Positions 26,867 through 35,745 of a stretch of 64,000 nucleotides of DNA are shown here, one piece after another. Below the pieces are notes generated by a model. The model made no database searches, had not been told where the DNA came from, and worked only from the letters and a program-made list of their open reading frames with translations. Each line of letters starts with the position of its first letter. Positions within the stretch are counted from its first letter, which is position 1. The position numbers were made by a program, and so were the translations under genes. The DNA comes from an uncultured Nitrospina sp. (GTDB lineage: Bacteria; Nitrospinota; Nitrospinia; Nitrospinales; VA-1), in NCBI GenBank assembly GCA_937891765.1, contig CALAGQ010000020.1:1-64000 (forward strand), in the 5' to 3' direction.

Positions 26867-26936
26867 GTAGCTCAGCTGGGAGAGCACCGGCCTTACAAGC
26901 CGGGGGTCACAGGTTCGATCCCTGTTCCGCCTACCA
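26861..26936 (+). tRNA. tRNA-Val (anticodon UAC)
   Basis: A 76-base cloverleaf with encoded CCA. The acceptor stem GGGCGGG pairs with TCCGCCT with a G-T pair at both ends; the D-arm is GCTCAGCTGGGAGAGC, the anticodon stem CCGGC/GCCGG around loop CTTACAA (anticodon TAC, 26894-26896), and the T-arm ACAGGTTCGATCCCTGT. The wobble pair at position 1 coincides with the edge of a dispersed element. Confidence 0.95.
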
Positions 26937-26952
26937 TATACCAAACGACCGC

Positions 26953-27029
<77 letters not shown>

Positions 27030-27038
27030 TTTTCTTCA

Positions 27039-27065
27039 GGGCCAGATCTCTCTGGCCCTTTTTTA
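27039..27065 (+). terminator. Intrinsic terminator of the tRNA transcript
   Basis: Perfect 8-pair stem GGGCCAGA/TCTGGCCC with loop TCTC, followed by TTTTTT. It is 10 bases after tRNA-Asp. On the opposite strand it precedes nothing, because the SprA-like gene ends at 27072 and reads towards it, so it may serve both transcripts. Confidence 0.9.
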
Positions 27066-27071
27066 TTTCTA

Positions 27072-27794
27072 TCAGGAAATAATGTTCAGTAGATTGCCGG
27101 TGGTGCTGCTGGATGGGTTAAACCGGTTCGCCACCCGCCTGGCGAAAGGGTTCGAGTCGTCCGAATCGCTATCGCTTTCCAATTTAGTTTCGGGCTCTCG
27201 GCGTTCTTCGGGAGGTGAGGGTGCGGTTCCTGGGGTCTCTTCATTCCCTTCGGCTTTTTCAGCCTTGGCTTCCTGTCTTGCCTGGTTCTCCAACTGCGCC
27301 GCCTGGGCTGCCACCTGCCGGTCTTGTGAGGAAGGATCTTTCGGGGCCAGAGCAGCCCGTTTTATAGTCTGGGCTTTTCGAACCGTGGTTTCGGGGTCGC
27401 CGGGAACCGGCGAGGTATCGATAGAAACTTCTCCCCCCACCGCATATTGCTGACCATCGGGTCCGGTTTGAAACTCGAAGGTCGGTGCGCCGTTGGCATA
27501 GGGGCCAGCGGCGGCAAGATGGGCCTGCTCATGCGCCCGCACTTCCGCATCCCGCGCTCTCAGTTCATTCAACAAGCGGCGTTCTTCTTCAGATAACTGC
27601 AACTCGGCCTTAGCCCCGACTTGCTGGGTGGTGCTTTCTTCTTCGTTGCCCAGTTTGTCGGCTTCGAATACAGCGCTGATGCGAGACAGGGATGCGCCTG
27701 ACAGGCTGACCCGGTCTCCTTCTATATCTTTTTTTAGCGCGTCCTCAAGCCGTTGTTCTTCCTCACAATCTTCACGGTGGCCGCTGCTTCCCAC
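27072..27794 (-). CDS. SprA-related putative metalloprotease
   Basis: A 240-residue protein of the SprA-related (PF12118-like) family. The core is [61 protein letters not shown] (about 80-138). AHEQAH contains an HExxH zinc-protease-type motif. The function is unknown; members occur in many proteobacteria, and conservation of HExxH suggests peptidase activity. The rest is low complexity, rich in Ala, Glu and Gln. The start appears to be GTG (27794), without a clear ribosome site, and could be internal. No signal peptide is visible. Confidence 0.75.
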   Translation of the reverse strand: MGSSGHREDCEEEQRLEDALKKDIEGDRVSLSGASLSRISAVFEADKLGNEEESTTQQVGAKAELQLSEEERRLLNELRARDAEVRAHEQAHLAAAGPYANGAPTFEFQTGPDGQQYAVGGEVSIDTSPVPGDPETTVRKAQTIKRAALAPKDPSSQDRQVAAQAAQLENQARQEAKAEKAEGNEETPGTAPSPPEERREPETKLESDSDSDDSNPFARRVANRFNPSSSTTGNLLNIIS

Positions 27795-27951
27795 AAACCG
27801 AATCTGTGGATGTGCTTGAATTATTTAAGCTTCCATGGTTTTTTACCAATTGTGGATACAATTATCCGTAGTGGTGATATCGGCAAAAAACCTTAAAACT
27901 TTAGCTCCGATATAAAAAAACATGGGGCGGCTCTTCTGCCCAATGTTCAGG

Positions 27952-27980
27952 TTGACATGCGTTATTCCTCATGGTATATA
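27952..27980 (+). promoter_or_regulatory. Promoter of the molybdate operon
   Basis: TTGACA (27952-27957), 17 bases, TATATA (27975-27980). The predicted transcription start is near 27987, which coincides with the ATG of modA (27988), so the mRNA may be leaderless. Confidence 0.7.
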
Positions 27981-27983
27981 ACG
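27960..27983 (+). promoter_or_regulatory. ModE-like operator overlapping the mod promoter
   Basis: The inverted repeat CGTTAT (27960-27965) ... ATAACG (27978-27983) covers the spacer and -10 box. A further CGTTAT (27991-27996), followed by TATATATATAGCG, lies just downstream. CGTTAT/ATAACG halves with TATA-rich inner sequence are the hallmark of ModE boxes, where the molybdate-bound repressor blocks modABC. No modE gene is in the window. Confidence 0.65.
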
Positions 27984-27987
27984 ATAT

Positions 27988-28758
27988 ATGCGTTATGAAT
28001 TTATATATATAGCGAGTGTGTGGGTGGGGGTTGCTTTTCTAGCTCTGCCCCAAGCAGGTTGGTCGGGGGAGGTGCATGTCGCGGTCGCGTCCAATTTTTT
28101 GAATCCGCTCAAAGAAATTGCCCAACGTTTCAAGCAGGATACAGGCAACACCCTGATCCTGATTTCCGGTTCGACCGGCAAACTCTATGCCCAGTCCAGA
28201 CATGGCGCCCCTTTTGACGTTCTGCTGGCGGCAGATGATAAAAGACCGGCGCTGTTGGAGAAGGAGGGGGTGGGCGTTAAAGGTACTCGGTTCACTTATG
28301 CGGTCGGGGTCTTGGTGTTATGGAGTTGGGATATGGAAAAGGTGAAAGGAACAGAATCTTTAACTCACATGGACAGGGGCAAGCTGGCGATTGCCAACCC
28401 GAAAACTGCGCCTTATGGTCGGGCGGCCAGGCAGGCTCTTGAGCATCTGGGCCTGTGGGGAAAACTGCAACCGCTACTGGTGCAGGGGGAAAACATCGCC
28501 CAGACCTTGCAGTTTGTCGCCACCGGAAACGCCGTGCTTGGGTTCGTCGCTAAATCACAGGTCGAAGACCCGCACTTCAAACTTAAAGGAAGCCGGTGGG
28601 AGGTGCCAGTCGATCAGCATGATCCGATTTTACAGCAGGCCATTTTGTTAAAGCCGGGTTTTTCTAATACTTCGGCGAAACAGTTTCTGAAATATTTACA
28701 AGGCGCTGTATCAAAAAAAATTATTCTGTCATACGGTTATCGTTTTTTAGAGGAATAA
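27988..28758 (+). CDS. modA: Molybdate-binding periplasmic protein ModA
   Basis: A 256-residue solute-binding protein for molybdate (or tungstate). The N-terminal signal peptide is MRYEFIYIASVWVGVAFLALPQAGWSGE. It is followed by VHVAVASNFLNPLKEIAQRF, the oxyanion-binding ISGSTGKLYAQSRHGAPFDVLLAADDKRP (about 57-85), YAVGVLVLWS, LAIANPKTAPYGRAARQAL and NIAQTLQFVATGNAVLGFVAKSQ. The length is normal. The ATG lies at the predicted transcription start with no ribosome site, consistent with a leaderless message. modB follows 4 bases downstream. Confidence 0.95.
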   Translation: MRYEFIYIASVWVGVAFLALPQAGWSGEVHVAVASNFLNPLKEIAQRFKQDTGNTLILISGSTGKLYAQSRHGAPFDVLLAADDKRPALLEKEGVGVKGTRFTYAVGVLVLWSWDMEKVKGTESLTHMDRGKLAIANPKTAPYGRAARQALEHLGLWGKLQPLLVQGENIAQTLQFVATGNAVLGFVAKSQVEDPHFKLKGSRWEVPVDQHDPILQQAILLKPGFSNTSAKQFLKYLQGAVSKKIILSYGYRFLEE

Positions 28759-28762
28759 GGAA

Positions 28763-29446
28763 ATGGATTTTCCCTTGATTGATCTGCAACCCATTTGGCT
28801 CACCCTGCAACTGGCAGGAGTGACGGTGGTGATTCTTTTAGCCTTGGGCACGCCGATTGCGTGGTGGCTGGCGCAAACCCGTTCCCGCTCCCGGGTGGTG
28901 GTGGAGGCGGTGGTGGCTTTGCCATTGGTTTTGCCGCCTACGGTATTGGGTTTTTATTTATTGATCCTGCTCGGACCGCATGGCTGGGTGGGTGGTCCCG
29001 TTCAGGCTTTAACGGGTTCGGCGCTATCTTTTTCGTTTGCCGGGTTGGTGTTCGCTTCCACTCTTTATTCCCTGCCATTTGTGGTGCAACCGCTTCACAG
29101 TGCTTTCGAGTCTATTGGGAAAGTTCCTATGGAGACCGCGCAGTCTTTGGGTGCTTCCCGACTGGATGCTTTCTTTTCGGTCATCACTCCTCTGGCCCGG
29201 CGGGGGTATTTAACAGCGGTGGTGTTGGGATTCGCCCACACCCTCGGGGAATTTGGTGTGGTCTTGATGGTGGGTGGCAATATTCCCGGCAAGACCAAAG
29301 TGATTTCCATAGAAATTTATGACCGGGTTGAGGTGCTTGAATACGCTCAGGCGCATATCCTTTCAGCGGGACTACTGGCTTTCTCGTTTCTGGTTCTGGT
29401 GATGGTTTATTCCATCAACCGGAGATTGCCGGTGCAGGTGACATGA
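28763..29446 (+). CDS. modB: Molybdate ABC transporter permease ModB
   Basis: A 227-residue inner-membrane permease with about five membrane helices. The ABC-coupling EAA motif is METAQSLGASRLDAFFSVITPLARRGYLTAVVLGFAHTLGEFGVVLMVGGNIPGKT (about 122-177), the ModB signature. It moves molybdate delivered by ModA with ATP from ModC. AAGGAA stands before the ATG. Its end overlaps modC by 4 bases. Confidence 0.96.
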   Translation: MDFPLIDLQPIWLTLQLAGVTVVILLALGTPIAWWLAQTRSRSRVVVEAVVALPLVLPPTVLGFYLLILLGPHGWVGGPVQALTGSALSFSFAGLVFASTLYSLPFVVQPLHSAFESIGKVPMETAQSLGASRLDAFFSVITPLARRGYLTAVVLGFAHTLGEFGVVLMVGGNIPGKTKVISIEIYDRVEVLEYAQAHILSAGLLAFSFLVLVMVYSINRRLPVQVT

Positions 29447-30540
29447 CGGATTTACTAACAGCAAAATTTAAAATGGATTATGCGGAGTTCAATCTGGATG
29501 TGGAACTGAATCTCCCGGCAAAAGGCGTGACCGTGGTGTTCGGTCCTTCTGGCTCCGGCAAAACTACGCTGTTGCGTTGTCTGGCTGGACTGGAAAGGGC
29601 TCCCTCAGGATTTTTAAAACTGGCCGGACAGGTCTGGCAGGATGAAGAAATTTTCCTTCCCATCCAGGAGAGGAAGATTGGTCTGGTGTTTCAGGAGTCG
29701 AGACTGTTTCCGCATTTGAATATTCAGGAGAACCTGCTCTACGGTTATCAACGTACTTTGCCGGCGGAGCGGAATCTCCATCTCGATGAAGTGGTGCAGG
29801 TGCTGGATCTTGGGCGCTTGCTAAAACGCGCTCCGGAAAAATTGTCAGGCGGGGAACGGCAAAGAGTGGCGATTGGCCGCGCTCTGCTCACCAGCCCGAA
29901 ACTATTGCTTATGGATGAACCTTTAGCTTCGCTGGATATGCAACTCAAGGCTGAGATCATTCCCTTTATTAAAAGAATAGAAGATGAGTTTAAGACGCCT
30001 ATCATCTATGTCACGCATTCGATGAACGAAGTGCTCCAGCTTGTGGACACCATGGTGATTTTGAAATCCGGAAAAGTGGTGAACTTCGGGCCGGTGGAAG
30101 AGGTCTTCTCGGATGTCCGGTTGCGGGAAGCGGTGGGAGATGGGCAGGTGGGAGCGGTGCTCGAAACATCGGTCTCGGAACATGATGAGGAATTCGGACT
30201 TACTCGGCTGGATTTTATGGGGCAGGCCCTGAACGTTCCCAAACAAAATATTCCTGTGGGACAAAACTTGAGGGTGCACATCCACTCTAAAGACGTGAGC
30301 CTTTCGACTGTGCCACCAGAGGGTGCCACCAGCGTATTGAATATTTTAAAGGCCAGAGTGGAAAAGATTGGTATTCTTGATCCGAAAGGATATTCTGTCG
30401 ACATTGAGTTGGATGCGGGCCGTCCAATTCTGGCGACGATTACGAGAAAGTCCTTATCCAATTTAAATCTTAAACCGGGTCAACCGGTTTATGCCCACAT
30501 TAAAGCTATCAAGATGGTTCACGAAAGTGACAGTTTTTAA
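29443..30540 (+). CDS. modC: Molybdate ABC transporter ATPase ModC
   Basis: A 365-residue ATP-binding subunit. Walker A GPSGSGKTTLL (about 34-44), Q-loop VFQESRLFPHLNI, ABC signature LSGGERQRVAIGRAL (about 138-152), Walker B LLLMDEPLASLD (about 158-169) and H-loop YVTHS are intact. The C-terminal part (about 290-360; TSVLNILKARVEKI) is the TOBE/Mop-type molybdate-binding domain that feeds back on transport. It overlaps modB by 4 bases. Confidence 0.96.
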   Translation: MTDLLTAKFKMDYAEFNLDVELNLPAKGVTVVFGPSGSGKTTLLRCLAGLERAPSGFLKLAGQVWQDEEIFLPIQERKIGLVFQESRLFPHLNIQENLLYGYQRTLPAERNLHLDEVVQVLDLGRLLKRAPEKLSGGERQRVAIGRALLTSPKLLLMDEPLASLDMQLKAEIIPFIKRIEDEFKTPIIYVTHSMNEVLQLVDTMVILKSGKVVNFGPVEEVFSDVRLREAVGDGQVGAVLETSVSEHDEEFGLTRLDFMGQALNVPKQNIPVGQNLRVHIHSKDVSLSTVPPEGATSVLNILKARVEKIGILDPKGYSVDIELDAGRPILATITRKSLSNLNLKPGQPVYAHIKAIKMVHESDSF

Positions 30541-30579
30541 ATAAGGGAATAGAACTAAAAATGCCCAGGAAATTCAAAA

Positions 30580-31728
30580 ATGTCTAAAATTTCTAAAATT
30601 ACTGTGAACCATATTTTTCTTGTTGGGCTTATTTTTTTATTTGCGTCACTGGCTTACGGCGCAGATTACGAACAAAGACTGCAGGCTCTGGAAAAGAAAT
30701 ACGAATCAAAGCTTGCGGTTTTAGACATCCTCGAAAGGTTTTCCTTGAAAGGCGATTTTCGCTTTCGAACTCAGAGTGACAAGAGAGACCAAGCTGTCGG
30801 GAATACACTGGATCGCAGTCGCTTGCGCATTCGCTTTCGTCTGGGTTCCACAATTCATCTGTATGAGGACTTGGATATTGGGTTTCGCATGGTGACCGGG
30901 AGTGTTGGCAGTCAGACGTCCGCCAACACGACATTGGATGGAGGTTTTGGCAATAAATCCTTAAGTCTTGACCGGGCCTTTTTCAAATGGAGCCCGAAGT
31001 CTTTTACTTTGCAAGGAGGCAAGCTCCCGGTTCCTTTTATGAAGTCGGAGTTGATCTGGGATTCCGATGTCAATGTAGAAGGAGTCAGCGAACAGTTTTC
31101 TCATAAAATCGGCAACACTCATTTGAAACTCATATTGGGTCAGTTCGTCGTTGACGAGATCAATCCCGGTGACGATATCAAACTGTTTGCCTATCAGGGA
31201 GTATTGCAGCAACAAACAGGCGTCGGTAATTTCGATATTGCCTTGGCGTACTACGACTATGCCGATCATGAAGATCCGGCTTCGGCCCCAACCGGCACGG
31301 TGTCCAACAACACACTATCGGAAGTTAAGGTGCTCGACCTCATGGGTCAGTGGTCCGATGCGGTGTATGGCAAACCACTCAGAGTTTTTGCCGAATACGC
31401 CAAAAACACGGGATCCTTGGCCCCGGGTCAGTCCGATTTAGACACGGCCTGGCACGCAGGATTCGCCTATGGGAAGTCGGGACAAAAGTTTGGAGACTGG
31501 AACATGCATTTCATCTACAGAGTGGTCCAGGAAGAGGCCGTGTTGGATGCTTTGGCGGATTCCGATTTCCACGGTGGATTGAGTAACGCTCGCGGAGTTG
31601 AAGTGGCAGCAGGGTTGGGATTGCGAAAAGGAGTCAAGCTGGTTCTGTTCTATTTCAACACTCAGGAAGAAAGAGGCCCCAAGGACGAAAAGGAAACTGT
31701 AGAGTTGGATCTGAACTTCAATTTTTAG
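30580..31728 (+). CDS. Outer-membrane porin (Porin_5-like)
   Basis: A 382-residue outer-membrane beta-barrel protein. There is a signal peptide (about 1-27, IFLVGLIFLFASLAYGAD), a short coiled-coil (YEQRLQALEKKYESKLAVLD) resembling the periplasmic stalk of such porins, then alternating amphipathic strands (LKGDFRFRTQSDKRD, RLRIRFRLGSTIHLYEDLDIGFRMVTG, LDRAFFKW) and a terminal Phe. It resembles the 'putative porin' (Porin_5) family. It lies 39 bases after modC without an evident terminator, so it may be part of the mod operon and admit molybdate or other anions through the outer membrane; that role is inference. Confidence 0.75.
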   Translation: MSKISKITVNHIFLVGLIFLFASLAYGADYEQRLQALEKKYESKLAVLDILERFSLKGDFRFRTQSDKRDQAVGNTLDRSRLRIRFRLGSTIHLYEDLDIGFRMVTGSVGSQTSANTTLDGGFGNKSLSLDRAFFKWSPKSFTLQGGKLPVPFMKSELIWDSDVNVEGVSEQFSHKIGNTHLKLILGQFVVDEINPGDDIKLFAYQGVLQQQTGVGNFDIALAYYDYADHEDPASAPTGTVSNNTLSEVKVLDLMGQWSDAVYGKPLRVFAEYAKNTGSLAPGQSDLDTAWHAGFAYGKSGQKFGDWNMHFIYRVVQEEAVLDALADSDFHGGLSNARGVEVAAGLGLRKGVKLVLFYFNTQEERGPKDEKETVELDLNFNF

Positions 31729-31735
31729 CAACCTG

Positions 31736-32302
31736 TTAATTTAAATCTCTTACGGCGCGGACGCCTCCATGTTTGCAGCTGCTGAGGTTGCGCGAGATAG
31801 CCCGACCCGTTACAAAATAAGCCGTGCGGGCGCAACAATCTGTCAGGTCATTTTCATCATACTCCGCTGACCAATACCAATAGGCTGCGCCATCGGCAAA
31901 TAGTTCCGACAGGCCCAGAGGCTCTCCCGGGTCATGGTCCCAGGCCATGATATTTTCCTTGGTGTTGTCATAAATCATTCCATATTCTCTGACCATGGGT
32001 AACCTCCAGTCGGTGTATCCTCCGGTCTTAAGATTCCCGACATAGTCTTTGGCCTGATACCAGTTCAAGCATTTTCCGAGATCGGCGTAGCTGTCTTTTT
32101 TAGTCCACATTAACCGGGTTTTGGTTTCGGTCAAGGTGCCATCGAGATTGTCGACAATATGAACCCGTGACTTCGGCGGTGGTGGCGGCACCCATGGGGG
32201 AGCCTCATAAGGTTTTTGTTCCGCCAAGACAGACACTGCGATCAGCATGAACAAGGTGTTGACTGCGATGATTTTCACTGCTTGCGCGCCAGAAAAATTC
32301 AT
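31736..32302 (-). CDS. DUF1566/Lcl-domain exported protein
   Basis: A 188-residue protein with a signal peptide (about 1-27, IIAVNTLFMLIAVSVLAEQ), a Pro-rich segment (APPWVPPPPPKS) and a Lcl/DUF1566 C-type-lectin-like domain: VDNLDGTLTETKTRLMWTKKD (about 50-70), WYQAKDYVGNLKTGGYTDWRLPMVREYGMIYD, YWYWSAEYDEN and GGVRAVRD. The Lcl domain was named after a Legionella collagen-binding adhesin, so binding is plausible. The ATG at 32302 is chosen because GGAGGCAGAGA precedes it; part of that site comes from a dispersed-element fragment (32317-32329). Confidence 0.8.
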   Translation of the reverse strand: MNFSGAQAVKIIAVNTLFMLIAVSVLAEQKPYEAPPWVPPPPPKSRVHIVDNLDGTLTETKTRLMWTKKDSYADLGKCLNWYQAKDYVGNLKTGGYTDWRLPMVREYGMIYDNTKENIMAWDHDPGEPLGLSELFADGAAYWYWSAEYDENDLTDCCARTAYFVTGRAISRNLSSCKHGGVRAVRDLN

Positions 32303-32316
32303 TATTATCTCTGCCT

Positions 32317-32329
32317 CCACGGCTAGTGG
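32317..32329 (-). repeat. Dispersed palindromic element, fragment 10
   Basis: CCACGGCTAGTGG is the terminal inverted repeat alone. It lies 4 bases after the YbbP-like stop codon (minus strand), and its GTGG joins AGG to form the likely ribosome site of the Lcl-domain gene. Confidence 0.5.
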
Positions 32330-32333
32330 CCGG

Positions 32334-34895
32334 TTAATTTTCGCTCTCACGAATAGTTTTAAGGGGTTTGTTGCGGATCACATCCAGGCTGCTCAAAATT
32401 CCGGTGGCGACTGTGATCAAGACCGCGAACGAGAATGCCCAAGCCATTGTGACTGGTTGCACATGCCAATCAGATTTAATCATATATTTCATCACCGCCC
32501 ACGAAAGCCCCTGTGCCAGCCCGACACCGACTAGCGCGGCAATGACTCCCAGCGTGGCGTATTCGATTCCCAGAATGGAGGTGACGACTTTGCGTCGGGC
32601 CCCCAATATTTTCAGTATAGCCGATTCCCTTAGACGCCGAAACTTAGTGGAAGCGATAGAACCGGAGAGAATGAAGAGTCCGGCTGCGATGGCGAACCCG
32701 GACATGAAATCGACAAGGGTGGTCAGTCTGGATATCGTTGCTTCAAGAGTGTTGACAATATCGCGGGTGCTCAAAGCGGTGATGTTGGGCAGAGCTTCAA
32801 CAACGGCGTGTTGCAGTTCCAGTTCTTTGAGGTCGGGCACATTGACCGTGGCCACATAGGTGAGCGGCGCACCTTGCAAGGCTCCAGGTGAATAGATCAT
32901 ATAAAAATTCGTGCGCATATTACGCCAGTTCACTTTGCGGATGCTGGTTACAGTAGCGGAGATGAGAATGCCCTGAATATCGATGGTGAGCTGCGATCCA
33001 ATTTTGGCGTTCAATCTTTTTGCCGCATCCTCCTCCAGAGACACTTCGGCATTTTTGCCTTCACCCCACCATCTCCCTTCGATGACTTCATTATCTTTCG
33101 GAGGCGGCCCGGCCATATAGGTTAAGACGAACTCGCGGTTGATGAACCATTCTTCCCGCCGCTTATCTTTATATTCCCAGTTGGCGATTAATTTATCATC
33201 GATACTGTGCAGACGCGATCGCACCAGCGGCGTGAGGGTGCGTTCTGCTTCGGGGGCGACCCGGTCAAGCGTATTGATGAAAACTTGTTTCTGGTCGTGC
33301 TGAATATCAATGAAAAAATAATTTGGCGGACTCATCTCGGTGTTCTTGTTAAGCATCGCCAGCATATCCATCTGCACCAGACGCACGGTGAGTATCAGCA
33401 TGATGCCCATGCCGAGGCAGGTGATGATGGCGGTGGCCTGATTGTTGGGCCGCCACAGATTAGACATGCCATAACGGCGGGTTATGGAACCGGACTGCGG
33501 CAGTGCTTTTAAAATTTTCAAAAGAACAAATGATGCCAGCGCCAGCACCCCTGCCGAAATCACCAGCGCAGAAAGAAAAATCAGGCCGCGTTTAAGTGAT
33601 TCCGCCTGCCAGCAAATCATCGCCGCCAACCCCAGTCCAAGTGTCAAAGAGGCCAGCCAGCCTTGCCAGCGCGGCCCCGGTTCTTCTTCCTCTTCAAAAT
33701 TTCTGCGGAACAGACGCAGCGGCCGGGTTTTCACAGCGCGGATCAACGGCCACAGGCAAAACAAAAGCGTGGTGGCGCAACCGAGAAGAAGCGATTGCAA
33801 AGCCGGAATCCAATAGAAGACCGGCTCCAGTTTTAAATTGATTAGTCCTTCCATTTTTGGTGGCAGCAAAAACGTCAACGCGAAGCCAAGGCTCACACCC
33901 AACAAACTGCCGACAAGACCCATCAGCATGGATTGCAGGAGATACACTTTGAACAAGGTTTTCGATGATGCTCCGAGGCAATTTAATATCGCAAGGGTGT
34001 CGAGTTTCTGTGTCATGAAGGTGCGAACGATCATTGCGACACCGATGCCTCCCATGAGCAACGCGATAACACCCAATGCGCCGAGGTAGTGGCCCATGCG
34101 TTCTATAGAGCCGGATAAAGAGGATTGCATGTCCTTATAGGTGCGGACAGAAATCGATTTGTCCGTCAAACCCTGTTTGAGAAGCATCTGGGCTTTTTCC
34201 AGGTCAAAGTCGGAAGGCAGCCGTATGAGGGTTCTGTGTTTCACCCGGCTGCCTGGTTGAACCAATCCCGATTCATCCAAAGAAGCGCGGGAAATAAATA
34301 CCCGTGGGCCGAGGCTGAAGGCTCTTGAAATGCGATCCGGCTCCGAGAGCATCAGTCCGTTGATACGCACTTCGATTTTCCCCAGCGAAAAGTGCTGGCC
34401 CTGTTTTAATCCTGTCTTTAATAGAAAGGAAGGCTCGACCACCGCACCATTATTCGCCAATAACGCTTGCAGCGGTTTTTCCGGCTGACTTTTGAATTCT
34501 CCATAGAAAGGGTATTGCGGGCCAGTGATCGGGATGGCTTTGAGTTCGGTAATCAGGGACGATGGTTTTTCCTTTGGGTTTTTAAACTGCGCCATGCCGT
34601 GCAGTTCCTTGATGAAAAGGAATTCGGTTTCTGGAGGTAAAATATTTTTCTGGTAGTTGAGGTCTTTCGGGCTCTGTTCCCAGCTTCCCTTGATAGCCAG
34701 GTCGGCAGATAAAAGTCCTTTGGCCTGGCCCTGTATGGTTTCGCCTATCAGGTTGGAAAAACTTTTCACTGTCATCACCGCGCCGACACCGATGGCGATA
34801 CAGAGAACAAAAAACAGCATCCTGCGCTTGGCGCCTCGCGACTCGGCAATCACTAATGCGAAAAGTTGCCGGAGATTTAATTGCGAAGTTTTCAT
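32334..34895 (-). CDS. YbbP-like ABC transporter permease (FtsX family)
   Basis: An 853-residue inner-membrane protein with an N-terminal helix (about 27-48), a large periplasmic domain, a cluster of FtsX-type helices (about 270-400; LGALGVIALLMGGIGVAMIVRTFMTQKLDTLAILNCLGAS), further helices (about 420-480) and a second FtsX domain at the C-terminus (about 735-850). This 8-10 helix plan matches E. coli YbbP. The partner ATPase gene overlaps by 4 bases. Such exporters handle hydrophobic or envelope substrates; the real cargo is not known. Confidence 0.88.
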   Translation of the reverse strand: MKTSQLNLRQLFALVIAESRGAKRRMLFFVLCIAIGVGAVMTVKSFSNLIGETIQGQAKGLLSADLAIKGSWEQSPKDLNYQKNILPPETEFLFIKELHGMAQFKNPKEKPSSLITELKAIPITGPQYPFYGEFKSQPEKPLQALLANNGAVVEPSFLLKTGLKQGQHFSLGKIEVRINGLMLSEPDRISRAFSLGPRVFISRASLDESGLVQPGSRVKHRTLIRLPSDFDLEKAQMLLKQGLTDKSISVRTYKDMQSSLSGSIERMGHYLGALGVIALLMGGIGVAMIVRTFMTQKLDTLAILNCLGASSKTLFKVYLLQSMLMGLVGSLLGVSLGFALTFLLPPKMEGLINLKLEPVFYWIPALQSLLLGCATTLLFCLWPLIRAVKTRPLRLFRRNFEEEEEPGPRWQGWLASLTLGLGLAAMICWQAESLKRGLIFLSALVISAGVLALASFVLLKILKALPQSGSITRRYGMSNLWRPNNQATAIITCLGMGIMLILTVRLVQMDMLAMLNKNTEMSPPNYFFIDIQHDQKQVFINTLDRVAPEAERTLTPLVRSRLHSIDDKLIANWEYKDKRREEWFINREFVLTYMAGPPPKDNEVIEGRWWGEGKNAEVSLEEDAAKRLNAKIGSQLTIDIQGILISATVTSIRKVNWRNMRTNFYMIYSPGALQGAPLTYVATVNVPDLKELELQHAVVEALPNITALSTRDIVNTLEATISRLTTLVDFMSGFAIAAGLFILSGSIASTKFRRLRESAILKILGARRKVVTSILGIEYATLGVIAALVGVGLAQGLSWAVMKYMIKSDWHVQPVTMAWAFSFAVLITVATGILSSLDVIRNKPLKTIRESEN

Positions 34896-35566
34896 GGGTT
34901 TAATTGATCTGAGATGATCTGTCCATCCGCAAGAGTCAGGATGCGTTCAGAGCGTTCGGCGACATGGAGTTCGTGCGTCACCAGAATGATGGTGGCCTGT
35001 TTCACCCGGTGCAGTTCGAGAATGAGTTCGATAATGCGGTCGCTGTTTTTGGAGTCGAGATTTCCTGTAGGTTCATCGGCAAGGATGATATCCGGTTCGT
35101 TGACAAAAGCGCGAGCCAAAGAAAGGCGTTGCTGCTCCCCGCCGGAGAGTTGGGCAGGATAATGATGCAGGCGGTTGCCCAGCCCCACCGCGCCCAAAAG
35201 GTCGGTGGCTTTTTTTGTTGCGCCGGGAGTGTTGTTCAGTTCGGCCGAAAGCACAACGTTTTCCAAAGCTGTTAAAGTAGGGATGAGATGAAAATTTTGG
35301 AAGATGAAACCGAACCTTTTTCCACGCAGGAGCGCGAGTTCATCCTCATCGAGTTTCGTGATATCCTGACCGTCGATCACAATTTGACCGTCGGTCGAGG
35401 TGTCCAGCCCAGCGATCAGGCTGAGCAGGGTGGTTTTCCCGCTTCCCGACTCACCGGTGACGGCTATGAACTGGCCGGTGGGAACGGTGAGGTTGATGGA
35501 TTTCAGAATCTCGACATCGTGTCCGCCGCCGTGCAGGGTCTTTACCAATGCGGTTATTTCAATCAT
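34892..35566 (-). CDS. YbbA-like ABC transporter ATPase
   Basis: A 224-residue ATPase of the LolD/MacB/YbbA type. Walker A GESGSGKTTLLSL, Q-loop FQNFHLIPTLTALENV, signature LSGGEQQRLSLARAF and Walker B ILADEPTGNLDSKNSDRI are present. The ATG at 35566 (MIEITALVKTL) is preferred; the upstream TTG at 35593 would add LSAPTASG encoded by a dispersed element, which is 1 base from the ATG. It forms a transporter with the YbbP-like permease (4-base overlap) and lies divergent to tesA, the same arrangement as E. coli tesA-ybbA-ybbP. Confidence 0.93.
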   Translation of the reverse strand: MIEITALVKTLHGGGHDVEILKSINLTVPTGQFIAVTGESGSGKTTLLSLIAGLDTSTDGQIVIDGQDITKLDEDELALLRGKRFGFIFQNFHLIPTLTALENVVLSAELNNTPGATKKATDLLGAVGLGNRLHHYPAQLSGGEQQRLSLARAFVNEPDIILADEPTGNLDSKNSDRIIELILELHRVKQATIILVTHELHVAERSERILTLADGQIISDQLNP

Positions 35567-35567
35567 A

Positions 35568-35745
35568 CCACTAGCCGTGGGGGCAGATAGCAATGGCCCG
35601 TAAAGCCGGGAGAGCGTTTGCCGGCCAGATAAAGATAGTGCTTATTGAGTCCAGCGTTATGCAGAACAAAGGTCGTTTGATGCCGCATGAATAGAAGTCC
35701 TTTTAAGGGTAGAAAGTCATTGCTCATTGGCCCCACGCCTAGTGG
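35568..35745. repeat. Dispersed palindromic element, copy 11, longest
   Basis: It is 178 bases long, bounded by CCACTAGCCGTGG (left) and CCACGCCTAGTGG (right), an inverted pair. Inside are GGCCAGATAAAGATAGTGC, ATTGAGTCCAGCG and AAAGTCATTGCTCATTGGCC. It fills almost the entire divergent gap between the YbbA-like gene and tesA, so any promoters for both lie in or beside it. Confidence 0.75.

Noticed and set aside
35568-35745. TA target duplication flanking the element
   Set aside because: This copy is flanked by TA on both sides, but the copy at 36403 is not, so a TA-specific insertion is not supported.
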